Shown here: one piece after another, positions 28,547-37,108 of the stretch | Layout: every line of letters begins with the position of its first letter | Position numbering within the stretch: position 1 is the stretch's first letter | Source of the DNA: Empedobacter sp036647415 | Lineage (GTDB): Bacteria; Bacteroidota; Bacteroidia; Flavobacteriales; Weeksellaceae | Length of the DNA: 64,000 nt | Direction: 5' to 3' | Assembly (NCBI RefSeq): GCF_036647415.1 | Contig: NZ_JAVXKG010000002.1 | Span: forward strand, 107,026 to 171,025 | Notes under the pieces: generated by a model | Database searches by the model: none | The model's input: the letters and a program-made list of their open reading frames with translations, nothing else | What the model was told of the DNA's origin: nothing | Position numbers and translations under genes: made by a program

Positions 28547-28601
28547 CATGTTGAATTTATTTCAACATCGCATATTTTATAAGAATCTGAAACAAGTTCA
28601 G
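28547..28601. repeat. REP-like double palindrome of a type dispersed in Bacteroidota
   Basis: Two small palindromes in tandem: ATGTTGAA (28548-28555) with TTCAACAT (28561-28568), and CTGAA (28587-28591) with TTCAG (28597-28601), joined by an A+T-rich spacer. I recall similar GAAACAAGTTCAG-type intergenic elements in many flavobacterial genomes; only one copy is seen here. It overlaps the 3' end of the DUF4184 gene. Confidence 0.6.
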
Positions 28602-29338
28602 CTTAACACCGATTTCTTCTTATTTTTATCTATCATTCCCAAGCCAACCAAACTAAGAAATCCGCTCATTCCCACTACAACGATGATGTTTCCTAATCCT
28701 ATTTCTACTGGAAATAAAACAAATCTTAACATTGAGATTATTGTTGTTAATAAAATAATTTTTAACCAAAAAGAGTAATCAAACTTTGTTATCGGTAGTG
28801 TTTGTTTTGGCATTTTATATATCCAGAAAGCAATAAAAATTGCTCCAAGAAATGTACTAAAATGTTGTAAAAACTTGTACCCTTTTACTTCTATTGGTTT
28901 CGTAAACCAAACTTCTTGTAAAGCTGGAATTAACTTAGCGAAATAACCCCATTCGTGTGTAAAAGCGTCCCAAAAAAGATGTGAATACGCGCCAATTATA
29001 ATCGAAATTATTACAACCAACCATTGTTTTTTGAAATAGTTAATCCAATCAAAATTTAGAAAATCAACAAATCGTTCTTGAAAAAAATAAGGTAAATGAA
29101 TGATGACAATATTTCGGACAAATAAATGAAAAACAAAACAATAAATAAGCGCAATTGGTAAATCGAAATACAAAACTCCCCAAAATAAATGACTGTGTGT
29201 AGCCAAAATTTCCATTCGAGAAAAGTATTCTAAATCTGGCGACATCGAACCGATAATCAAGCCTGTCATAGAAAACCAAGTTGGTTTTAGTTTTTTAAGA
29301 GGAAGTACAATTGCTGGATGGCAAAAAGTAAGTGGCAT
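28598..29338 (-). CDS. DUF4184-family integral membrane protein
   Basis: A 246-residue membrane protein of the DUF4184 family, function unknown. The N-terminal PLTFCHPAIVLPL and GLIIGSMSPDLEYF are typical, as is SHLFWDAFTHEWGYF with its His and Asp residues. Six or so hydrophobic segments are visible (for example 52-75, 105-125, 165-180, 195-230). The stop codon TGA (28598-28600 complement) falls inside the dispersed repeat, so the last residues SVLS are encoded by or next to repeat sequence. It is transcribed away from the usher gene at 29377. Confidence 0.85.
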   Translation of the reverse strand: MPLTFCHPAIVLPLKKLKPTWFSMTGLIIGSMSPDLEYFSRMEILATHSHLFWGVLYFDLPIALIYCFVFHLFVRNIVIIHLPYFFQERFVDFLNFDWINYFKKQWLVVIISIIIGAYSHLFWDAFTHEWGYFAKLIPALQEVWFTKPIEVKGYKFLQHFSTFLGAIFIAFWIYKMPKQTLPITKFDYSFWLKIILLTTIISMLRFVLFPVEIGLGNIIVVVGMSGFLSLVGLGMIDKNKKKSVLS

Positions 29339-29376
29339 ATTGATTTTATTTGCTGCAAAATAACAAAATAATATGA

Positions 29377-32190
29377 CTAATTTCCGAAACGTTTTATGTT
29401 AACTTTTCGCTCTTTAATTTTCAGAAGTAAAGGCTCAAATTCTATATTTTGTTCCTTTTCTATGGTTACTTTATTCAGATATGTTTTTGCAAAAACATGT
29501 TCTGGCAAAGAACTTTCTACAATGTAAAATGTATAATTACCAACAGGTAAAAAAGCTGTATACTCTCCTCTATCATTGGTTTTTACTGTAAAAGCTTGTC
29601 CATTTTCATTGGTAAAAACTAAAGTAAATCCAAATAAATTCGCAGAAACTTGGTACTCTAATTTTGACGTTAATTCATATTCTATTTTTCCACGTACAAC
29701 ACCTGTTAATTGCATTGGAATTGCAAGTGTTGTATTTTTACTATTAATAGAAATTGTATAATCTTGTGCAAACCATTTTTTACCAGGAAGTTTTATCAAA
29801 TAATCGCCATAAGGCACTTTTTTATAAACCACTTTTCCTTCTAAATCGGTGATAAAACTCGTTTCATTAATCTTTGCAACACGGCTATCTGCAACTTTAT
29901 CTCCATCGTCAAAAACACCATTTGCATTGTAGTCATAATAAACAAGTAAGTTTAAAGTTCCATCTTTCACACTACTTACAGCACGGTTTGCAGGCAAATT
30001 ATACTGTACACCAAATTGCAAATATGTTTGGTTGGTGTACATCATTCTCGCATTATATTCGCTATGATTTATTTGTGCATTTATACTAAAATTATCCATT
30101 GGCTGATAATCTACAGAAGCGCCAAAAGTAAAGGTATTCCCGAAACTTTTGTCCATACTATAATAACCACTTAATGCCGTATTTAATCTTTTCTTGAAAA
30201 AACTTTGACGATAACTTGCCGATGCGTTAAAACGTTCTATTTGATGATCTAAATTATTGGTAGAATAAATTTCGGCAATCATCAAACTTCCACGTTGATA
30301 GGTTGTATTTAATTGAAAATTCTTGAAATTCCAAGTCAATTGTCCCGAAACAATTGGTTCTTGAGTACTTTCATTATTCAATTCTGAAAAACCACCCAAT
30401 GCATTAAAAACCAATTGATGACTTCTGGAATTTGATAACCATGAAAATGATCCATTTACGTAACCCGATTTGAAACGAATTGGCGTATATGAAAATGTAT
30501 TAATATCTAAAATACTTGATTGTTCTATGTTTAATTTTGGCGAAATCGATACATTAAATTGTTTTGCAACTTTGAAAGAAATTCCAGTTTCTGCACGCAA
30601 TGCTTTTGATTGATTTGCATTGGTATAATTAATTAAATAAGGATCAATCGATTTTGGGTTATTATTTGTTATTGTAAAAGCCGTCCAAATTGAAACTTTT
30701 TTGAACGAGCGTTGCAAACGTTGATTAAGGTATAATGCACCTTTACGCGTCCCTGGATAATAACCAGAACTAAAATAATTGGAACTATAGAAATCATATT
30801 TCCCGAATTTTCCTGAAATATTAGCAGAAGCCGACAACGAATTTTCGATTTCATTGGATTCTTTAAATTTAGAAAAACCATAACCAAATTTTAACGCATG
30901 ATTCCATTTGTTTTTCGAAATCCAACGATAACCATTCGTCAAAATAAAATTTGTTGTAGAATAACTTTGATCAAAAAGCGCAGTTGTTTCCAACTCATTA
31001 TCACCATTAACTAAAAAACGTGTGTTAGCAAACGTTGTGTGATAATTTCGAAATTTTTCTCCGCTAAAATCATCCAACAAATTATAGTTTTTTTCTGCAG
31101 TACCAATTACAATTCTATTGTCATTTTTATTATAATTATTAAACAACATTATTCCACGTCCATTAATCGGAATGTCGAAATCATTATTACTAATTGTTCC
31201 AAGTAAAACTCCTTTATTTTTTCGCTCATATTTTACCCAAGAATCCGTCAAAACAGACCCCTGATCATGTTGCCAACTTGTTCCATTTATATTATATGAA
31301 AACTCGTTAAGACCAACCGAAAATTCTTGATGTGCCATCAAATTATAATTTTCATTTCGCGAACCTACATCACGAACCGTCATTCTAACATAATTAGTTG
31401 ATTGGTTGATCCATGTTTGATTTAACATTGTAGGATCGACATAAACACGATTAGAACTTGCATTTTGAATGGTGAAAAATACATTTCCAGCAAAATTTCC
31501 ATTGTCATAAAAAGCAGAAACATTGGCTTGATATGTTTCCATTTTCATCATTTCGTGGTCGACATATTTAGAAAAACGAATGGTTTGTTCTTGAAATGCT
31601 TGAATTTCTATTCGTTTATTTTCTGAAATAAAATTTCCTTTAAAATCAGGAAAAACATTGGTAATTAAAACTTTTTCGGACTGATTTCCCATATTGGCAA
31701 CTTTCAATTCATAATGAATAGAATCGCCTTCTTGTCTATAAAAAATATTAGATTGAACAGGAAAAATTTTCAAATTCTTTTTCGATTCTATAAAGATTCT
31801 CGAAACAGAATTTGCAATTTCTTTGTTTGTTTTTCTATCAATAATATTAAATTCTAAAGGAACTTGACCCGCAATTTGAGATTTATTAACAGAAAATTTA
31901 AGTGGAATAAATGCTTTTTTATTGGGATTGATCTTGATGCGTAAATCGTCTTGTGAATAAGAACGAATAGAAATAGGAAGATTCAATTTCAGTCGTGCAT
32001 CAATAGTATCATTCGTTGTATTCTCAAACTGCATAATAACCGTAAAGACATTATTGTCTTCGATTTTTACTTCATTTGTTGTCTTAAAAATTAATCCTTT
32101 TGCAAAGTTTTGCGCATACAAATTTTGTCCGCTAATTGTGAAAAGCAGAACAAAAAAGATGCTTCGTAAATGTGAACAAAAAAATTGCAT
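29377..32190 (-). CDS. Usher-like outer-membrane protein of a chaperone-usher-type system
   Basis: A 937-residue outer-membrane protein. The signal peptide spans about 1-27. Residues 30-135 and 140-245 look like two Ig-type domains with strand patterns such as FTVIMQFENTTNDTI and IHYELKVANMGNQSEKV. Residues about 260-740 are alternating, aromatic-rich strands expected of a large barrel. From 744 comes an SdrD-B-like or carboxypeptidase-regulatory domain (YYDYNANGVFDDGD then VPYGDYLIKL), followed by a second such domain (NDRGEYTAFLPVGNYTFYI). Alternative-class ushers carry a similar C-terminal D-x-N-x-NG-x-x-D motif. It starts seven bases after the tip gene. The usher role is inferred from layout and neighbours, not proven homology. 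Confidence 0.65.
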   Translation of the reverse strand: MQFFCSHLRSIFFVLLFTISGQNLYAQNFAKGLIFKTTNEVKIEDNNVFTVIMQFENTTNDTIDARLKLNLPISIRSYSQDDLRIKINPNKKAFIPLKFSVNKSQIAGQVPLEFNIIDRKTNKEIANSVSRIFIESKKNLKIFPVQSNIFYRQEGDSIHYELKVANMGNQSEKVLITNVFPDFKGNFISENKRIEIQAFQEQTIRFSKYVDHEMMKMETYQANVSAFYDNGNFAGNVFFTIQNASSNRVYVDPTMLNQTWINQSTNYVRMTVRDVGSRNENYNLMAHQEFSVGLNEFSYNINGTSWQHDQGSVLTDSWVKYERKNKGVLLGTISNNDFDIPINGRGIMLFNNYNKNDNRIVIGTAEKNYNLLDDFSGEKFRNYHTTFANTRFLVNGDNELETTALFDQSYSTTNFILTNGYRWISKNKWNHALKFGYGFSKFKESNEIENSLSASANISGKFGKYDFYSSNYFSSGYYPGTRKGALYLNQRLQRSFKKVSIWTAFTITNNNPKSIDPYLINYTNANQSKALRAETGISFKVAKQFNVSISPKLNIEQSSILDINTFSYTPIRFKSGYVNGSFSWLSNSRSHQLVFNALGGFSELNNESTQEPIVSGQLTWNFKNFQLNTTYQRGSLMIAEIYSTNNLDHQIERFNASASYRQSFFKKRLNTALSGYYSMDKSFGNTFTFGASVDYQPMDNFSINAQINHSEYNARMMYTNQTYLQFGVQYNLPANRAVSSVKDGTLNLLVYYDYNANGVFDDGDKVADSRVAKINETSFITDLEGKVVYKKVPYGDYLIKLPGKKWFAQDYTISINSKNTTLAIPMQLTGVVRGKIEYELTSKLEYQVSANLFGFTLVFTNENGQAFTVKTNDRGEYTAFLPVGNYTFYIVESSLPEHVFAKTYLNKVTIEKEQNIEFEPLLLKIKERKVNIKRFGN

Positions 32191-32197
32191 TATTGGG

Positions 32198-33223
32198 TTA
32201 CAAAGGCGTAATTGTGTACAATAAAGTTGCAGCGTAATTTCCTGGTTTACTGTTCAAAATCTTACTATCAGAAGGTGTTGTAGAGTAGATAATAGTGTAT
32301 TTCTTTGAAGCAGTTTTGGATGAATTACTAATTAATGATTGATTATAATTAGATAAACTAACTGTGTTAGATAATTTATTTGTGTCCGAATCTTTTAATT
32401 GAACTTTTACCGAATTGAGGTCTAAATTTCCCGATGTACTTGATTGTAAATATTGACTAAGCGAAGAAACCTGAATGTCGTAAGGCGTATCCGAGCTTAC
32501 AATCAATCCATTTGGATATTCTTTTTTTACACCATTTTTATAATCTTGCATGGTCTTAAAAATTAATTCTCCATTAGATGCCGAACCATCAACAGCGATA
32601 GAAACGGTTGGTGCAGGATCGTAGTTTCCGGATGGACTAATTTGCATATCAATAGAAAATTGACCTGTACTGATAACATTTCCAAATTCGTTTAGCAAAG
32701 AAAATTCTAATCGAATGGGATAATTATTCCAAGATTTTAGCGAATTTAGATATGTACCTGCTTCGATAATAATATCATAATTCAACTTTAAACTTCCAAA
32801 ACGACCGCTTGGCGGATTGATAACCAAAGGCGAATTACGAATAAAATATACGGGAGTAAAACTCATCGCAATTGTATTTTGTATGACACCGATTTGATTT
32901 ATCGTTGGATAATTTTCTGCGTAATATTGTTCTGCTGTGTACGTGTTGAATTGTAGTTTTAGTTTTCCTACTGGAAACTCTTTTTTCTCCGAATTAACAA
33001 TTGGCGATACAACTCGCCCAACGATTGACCAGTTTTTGATATTAAGCGGACCGTTCATTTGCAATTGATTTACAACCACATTTTTCACAGTAACTCCACT
33101 GCTTCCATTCACTTGTACCCAACCATTGTTGTGAGAATTAAGAGTAAATTGAGCAGATACAAACAAAGATGTCATCAAAAAAAATGAGACAAAAATATTT
33201 TGTATGTATTTGTTATTTATCAT
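32198..33223 (-). CDS. Tip-adhesin-like protein with C-terminal pilin-homologous domain
   Basis: A 341-residue secreted protein (signal peptide about 1-25). Residues 26-195 form a beta-rich domain of unknown family. Residues 205-341 align by eye with the pilin at 34073: LIFKTMQDYKNGV matches LEYKTKDNYLNGV, NTVSLSNYNQSLISN matches NNVVLSNENKNLISS, and both end in a YTI strand. This adhesin-plus-pilin plan is that of CfaE-type tip subunits. Its start overlaps the chaperone stop by 11 bases, implying coupled translation. What the N-terminal domain binds is unknown. Confidence 0.65.
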   Translation of the reverse strand: MINNKYIQNIFVSFFLMTSLFVSAQFTLNSHNNGWVQVNGSSGVTVKNVVVNQLQMNGPLNIKNWSIVGRVVSPIVNSEKKEFPVGKLKLQFNTYTAEQYYAENYPTINQIGVIQNTIAMSFTPVYFIRNSPLVINPPSGRFGSLKLNYDIIIEAGTYLNSLKSWNNYPIRLEFSLLNEFGNVISTGQFSIDMQISPSGNYDPAPTVSIAVDGSASNGELIFKTMQDYKNGVKKEYPNGLIVSSDTPYDIQVSSLSQYLQSSTSGNLDLNSVKVQLKDSDTNKLSNTVSLSNYNQSLISNSSKTASKKYTIIYSTTPSDSKILNSKPGNYAATLLYTITPL

Positions 33224-34022
33224 TGGAAAAGCTTAATTCAGCAATTTTTATTTGATCATTATCACCCAAACTCAAGGTAGAAGTTGCAATATACGTTCCT
33301 TTTTCTAAATCTTTAGGTAATGGAATATAAACAATGCGCTTGTCATTTGGTAAACTATAGAAAACCAAATCTGGTAAAGCAATTTGCTTTCCATTTTCTT
33401 GGTTAATCATTTCGTTTTTAATTGTTCCTTCGCTCCAAACATTTCCTGCGTTTTCGATATTTAAAACCAAATTATTTTGAGTTTTATCAAAAACAAAGTT
33501 GGTAAATTCTACATTTACATCACGACCAATATTTAATCTTTGATAGATTTTGACACCAGTTCGGATAGAAATTTTGATATTTTCTCCACTTTTATTTTGT
33601 CCAGCAACAGGATTTGTTTGCGTTATATACATCATTGTTGTATGTACATCATCAGCAGAAATTTCCTTGGGAACATTCATCAAAACCTCAATTTCTTTAG
33701 ATTCTTTTGGTTGAAGTGTTAATGTATTACCAGAAATTATGGTAATCCAATTGGCACAACTTGTTGAACTTGTATTAGGATCAGAAACTATATTTGTTCC
33801 AAATTCATCATACTTCCAATCGTTAAACGAAATTGCCAACTCTAGCGTATTAACATCGCTAACGTTGGTTATTAAAATCTTTTTACGATCATCTTCTCCA
33901 GGGTTTAAACTAAAATAAGTCCTTGGAGGACTGACAGAAATTCCAGATTGTGCTTGTACTTTTTGTCCAAAAAATAAAACCGAAACTGAAAAGAATAGAA
34001 TTAAAAATCGAAGAATTTTCAT
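33213..34022 (-). CDS. PapD-like periplasmic fimbrial chaperone
   Basis: A 269-residue periplasmic protein. The start at 34022 gives a clean signal peptide ending VQAQ; an upstream in-frame ATG at 34052 would add ten residues before it and seems less likely. The mature N-terminus ISVSPPRTYFSLNPG with Arg34, then RKKILITNVSD, LTLQPKESKEIEVLMNVP and the second-domain GVKIYQRLNIGRDVNVEF give the two-Ig-domain chaperone layout, which donates a strand to unfolded pilins. It lies between the pilin and tip genes. Family assignment is good; sequence identity to proteobacterial chaperones is clearly low. Confidence 0.78.
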   Translation of the reverse strand: MKILRFLILFFSVSVLFFGQKVQAQSGISVSPPRTYFSLNPGEDDRKKILITNVSDVNTLELAISFNDWKYDEFGTNIVSDPNTSSTSCANWITIISGNTLTLQPKESKEIEVLMNVPKEISADDVHTTMMYITQTNPVAGQNKSGENIKISIRTGVKIYQRLNIGRDVNVEFTNFVFDKTQNNLVLNIENAGNVWSEGTIKNEMINQENGKQIALPDLVFYSLPNDKRIVYIPLPKDLEKGTYIATSTLSLGDNDQIKIAELSFSNDK

Positions 34023-34072
34023 AAGCAAAAGAGAAGTAATGTTTTGCAACATTACTTCATATTTTTGTTTTA

Positions 34073-34615
34073 TTATTGTGCTTCAATCGTGTAAGTCACT
34101 GTAGTTGTGTACACGTTTGGTGTTTCTACGTTGTAGTATTTGTTTACGTAATCGTTGTTTCCTTTACCGTTATATGCAACGTTAAATTTCAACTCTGTAC
34201 CACCTACATTACTAGAAATTAAGTTTTTGTTTTCGTTAGATAAAACTACGTTATTCATTGTAGAAGCATTTAACGCATTTCCTGTACCTAAAGTCGCTTG
34301 TAAGTTGATTGTATTTGCAGCAATCTTACTTGTTAAGGCATCTTTTGTATAAACTAAATCTTCATTCTCAGATTTTACTTTTACCGCAAAACCACCTGTA
34401 CTATAAACTACTAAGTGATCTTTCATGTCACTTGTAACTCCGTTTAAGTAATTATCTTTAGTCTTGTATTCTAAGTTTACAGTATTGTTACCTCCAATTA
34501 CAATTGTTTGGATTGGATAAAGTTTAACATTCAAAGTTGCTTGAGCTTGACCAAATGCTACTCCTGATACTAATGCACATAAAATTGTTAAAATAAATGC
34601 TGCTTTTTTCATCAT
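34073..34615 (-). CDS. Major pilin-like subunit
   Basis: A 180-residue secreted protein with a signal peptide ending about residue 25 (GVAFGQAQA). The mature part is beta-rich with low Cys content and ends in an alternating YTTTVTYTIEAQ strand. Segments 48-82 and 121-135 match the C-terminal half of the tip protein at 32198, supporting a shared fibre subunit fold. It is the first structural gene after the AraC regulator and is followed by chaperone, tip and usher-like genes. The start may be Met1 or Met2. Function inferred from the operon. Confidence 0.65.
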   Translation of the reverse strand: MMKKAAFILTILCALVSGVAFGQAQATLNVKLYPIQTIVIGGNNTVNLEYKTKDNYLNGVTSDMKDHLVVYSTGGFAVKVKSENEDLVYTKDALTSKIAANTINLQATLGTGNALNASTMNNVVLSNENKNLISSNVGGTELKFNVAYNGKGNNDYVNKYYNVETPNVYTTTVTYTIEAQ

Positions 34616-34707
34616 CTTATAATTTTTTAAAAGTTTTTGTAAAATAATTTGTTAAATATTCAGGTAGTAGTTATCTTTAGAGTTGCATTATGTTACAAAT
34701 GCGAGTG

Positions 34708-34715
34708 CAAATTTA
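34708..34715 (-). promoter_or_regulatory. Candidate -7 element for the pilin operon
   Basis: CAAATTTA on the plus strand is TAAATTTG on the minus strand, a perfect TAnnTTTG match with about 90 bases of leader before the pilin start. No consensus -33 element is seen, as expected if an activator such as the upstream AraC protein is needed. Confidence 0.4.
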
Positions 34716-34783
34716 TGTCGAGTTTTTTATCTTATGTGATGAAAAAGTACATAAATATGATGAAAAGAGACAAATCTAACTAA

Positions 34784-35647
34784 TTAACTCGGAGTGTTTT
34801 GTCTGAATTTAGACGGAGAAATACCCGTTTTTTTCTTGAAAAAGGCTGCAAAATTGGTCTCTTGCAGGAAATTGAGTTCCAATGCAATATCTTTTATTGA
34901 CATTTTAGAATTAGCCAACATAATCTTGGCATTTTTCATCAATTCATCAATAATCATTTCTTTTGCTGATTTTTTGAAAATAATTAATGTTGCTTTATCT
35001 AATCTTCTTTTTGTTATAAAAAGACGATCTATATAGAAAGATACTTGTTTATACTCATTAACATTTTGTTGCAACAGTTTTTTAAATTTTGATGCAATCT
35101 CTACGTCATAATCATCATTAATAAATTGTTGTCCTGAATCAAACATTTGCATTTGTCCATCCAAAATAATTCTCTCCAATAGATTATGCGCTAATTTAAT
35201 GTCTAAATCTGTGTTTAAAGTTCTAAAAAAGTATTGGATATAATTTGATTCAAAAATAGGTGCTGAACAAATATTGTTTTCTACAATATTTACGTGTTCT
35301 GGAGAAAATAGTATACTATTTTCCAATTTTAGATTTTCTGCTATAGATTTCGAATAAAATTCGCGTTTGAAAACAATGTAACAAGCGTCGCATTTACTCG
35401 ATTGTTTAATAAATTTTTGTTGAATATTAGGTGCTATAAAAAGAAAACTGTTTTTCGGAATAATCATCTCTTTACCATTAATAATATGATTTATCTTTTT
35501 GGTTCCTGACCAAATGATACCATAATTATCATTTTTAGAAAAAAAATGTAACCATTCTTCGTTCTCAAAATAATTTCCTAGCTCAAAAACAGCTAAACCA
35601 GCATCTATATTCATTTTCTCATAAAGATTACCGTTATTAAATATCAT
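34784..35647 (-). CDS. AraC-family transcriptional regulator
   Basis: A 287-residue regulator. The C-terminal 95 residues form the AraC double helix-turn-helix (ITKRRLDKATLIIFKKSAKEMI, then MSIKDIALELNFLQETNFAAFFKKKTGISPSKFR). The N-terminal 180 residues look like a cupin-type sensor domain with no recognisable ligand site. It lies directly upstream of, and on the same strand as, the pilin-chaperone-tip-usher genes with a 168-base gap, so it probably controls them. Several Cys residues in the sensor half (KCDACYI, NNIC) are notable. Confidence 0.9.
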   Translation of the reverse strand: MIFNNGNLYEKMNIDAGLAVFELGNYFENEEWLHFFSKNDNYGIIWSGTKKINHIINGKEMIIPKNSFLFIAPNIQQKFIKQSSKCDACYIVFKREFYSKSIAENLKLENSILFSPEHVNIVENNICSAPIFESNYIQYFFRTLNTDLDIKLAHNLLERIILDGQMQMFDSGQQFINDDYDVEIASKFKKLLQQNVNEYKQVSFYIDRLFITKRRLDKATLIIFKKSAKEMIIDELMKNAKIMLANSKMSIKDIALELNFLQETNFAAFFKKKTGISPSKFRQNTPS

Positions 35648-35737
35648 AACTCTTTACACAATTTAAAATTTAATATAAATTTATTGTTTTTTCCGCTCAA
35701 AACAACTGATATAAATCAAGTTAACAAAAGCGGGATG

Positions 35738-35745
35738 CAAACATA
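35738..35745 (-). promoter_or_regulatory. Candidate -7 element for the araC-type gene
   Basis: CAAACATA on the plus strand is TATGTTTG on the minus strand, a TAnnTTTG match about 90 bases upstream of the regulator start. No clear -33 element. Confidence 0.3.
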
Positions 35746-35800
35746 ACAACTAATAAGTTTGAAAAATGATTTAATCTTTTTTTTTTATAATTTATAATGA

Positions 35801-35830
35801 ATAAAAAAAGCCCCAGAAATCTGAGGCTTT
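35801..35830 (-). terminator. Terminator after deoC
   Basis: On the minus strand AAAGCCTCAG pairs with CTGGGGCTTT (one U-G wobble) across loop ATTT, followed by a T tract. It lies 20 bases beyond the deoC stop. Confidence 0.88.
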
Positions 35831-35853
35831 ATTATCTTAAAAAAATAGAAGTT

Positions 35854-36597
35854 TTAATAATCTCCAGTCGCTTTTTCTCCTTTTACAATTGCTAATGCCG
35901 AAGATGTCCCGATACGTTTTACGCCTAATGCAATCATTTTTTCTGCTTCTTCTGCGGTTCTTACGCCTCCAGATGCTTTTACAGGTAAAGATCCTGCATT
36001 TGCTAACATCAATTTTATTACATGTTCGTTTGCGCCATTTGGCTCATCGTTTGGTGTTCTATAAAAACCTGTTGAGGATTTTACAAAAACTCTTGGTGCA
36101 TATTCTTCACCAAGATTATTGATCACAATATCGCGAATTAACTGTGTTAATTCTACAATTTGAGAGTCTGTTAAAGCTGCCGTTTCTATAATCCATTTTA
36201 CCACTTTAGCTTCACGCAAAACGATAGATGTTACAGTTTCTACCTCTTCTTTTACCTTCTCAATTTCACCTTTTTTGAATGCTTCATAATTAATTACGAA
36301 ATCCAATTCATCTGCACCGTCTGCAATCGCTCTTTGCGCTTCTCTCAGTTTTTCATTCAAATCGTTTGTTCCTTCATGAAAACCTATAACAGTTCCCAAA
36401 ATAACATTCGATTTTCTTTCTTCTAATAATGCACGCACAGATCTTACATAATCTGGACGAATCATTACTGCATATATATCATTATCTATGGCTTCTTGTG
36501 TTAACTTATGCACCATATCTAATGTATCCGAGTTCGAAATACCCGCTTGAGCAGGCGTTTTAAGATACGTCGAGTCTAAATATTGATTAATACTCAT
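35854..36597 (-). CDS. deoC: Deoxyribose-phosphate aldolase
   Basis: A 247-residue class I aldolase that splits 2-deoxyribose 5-phosphate to acetaldehyde and glyceraldehyde 3-phosphate in deoxynucleoside breakdown. The early ADELDFVINY and the Lys region VVKWIIETAALT are present. The Schiff-base Lys is in FVKSSTGF and the second catalytic Lys in VKASGGVRTAEEAEKMI. Length is normal. It is the last gene of a unit with a cytoplasmic EEP enzyme and an Lrp regulator, nine bases after the latter, which points to nucleotide salvage. Confidence 0.96.
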   Translation of the reverse strand: MSINQYLDSTYLKTPAQAGISNSDTLDMVHKLTQEAIDNDIYAVMIRPDYVRSVRALLEERKSNVILGTVIGFHEGTNDLNEKLREAQRAIADGADELDFVINYEAFKKGEIEKVKEEVETVTSIVLREAKVVKWIIETAALTDSQIVELTQLIRDIVINNLGEEYAPRVFVKSSTGFYRTPNDEPNGANEHVIKLMLANAGSLPVKASGGVRTAEEAEKMIALGVKRIGTSSALAIVKGEKATGDY

Positions 36598-36606
36598 CTT
36601 TGTATA

Positions 36607-37080
36607 TTAAAGTTTTATTTGTCTATTTATTGGTTGCTCTAACGAGATAATTGTTTCTGTTCGTGTAACACCATCAATTTGTTGAATTTTTTTATTTAAA
36701 ACATTCATTAGATGAAGATTATCACGACTTAATATTTTCAAGAAAATACCATAATTACCCGTAGTAAAGTGAGCTTCAACCACCTCTGGAATTTGTTCCA
36801 AAGCATTAATTACTAATTTATATGAAGAAGGTTTATCCATAAATACACCAACAAAAGACATCGTAGAATAACCCAAAATAACCGGATTTATAATAACTTT
36901 TGTTGCTGAAATTATACCTGAAGTTTCAAGTTTTTTGATGCGCTGATGAACTGCTGTATTGGAAATTCCCAATTCTTTTGCTAATTGAGAAACTGGAATA
37001 TTCGCATTATCCATAAAAGCATTCAGAATCAACTTATCGATTCCATCAATTTCTACTTGACCATTCTCGTGAATTCTCAC
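36607..37080 (-). CDS. Lrp/AsnC-family transcriptional regulator
   Basis: A 157-residue regulator. The N-terminal helix-turn-helix is ISNTAVHQRIKKLETSGII after VSQLAKELG, and the C-terminal RAM-type ligand domain has VEAHFTTGNYGIFLKILSRD. Such proteins sense amino acids or related metabolites and form octamers. It is sandwiched between the EEP enzyme gene (28-base gap) and deoC (9-base gap), so it may regulate this unit. The ligand is unknown. Confidence 0.92.
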   Translation of the reverse strand: MRIHENGQVEIDGIDKLILNAFMDNANIPVSQLAKELGISNTAVHQRIKKLETSGIISATKVIINPVILGYSTMSFVGVFMDKPSSYKLVINALEQIPEVVEAHFTTGNYGIFLKILSRDNLHLMNVLNKKIQQIDGVTRTETIISLEQPINRQIKL

Positions 37081-37108
37081 CTTTTCCTAAAATTAAATCG
37101 CTACAAAT

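Noticed and set aside
28548..28778. 76-codon plus-strand ORF after mvaD
   Set aside because: It starts in the dispersed repeat, runs antisense to the DUF4184 gene and follows a strong terminator.
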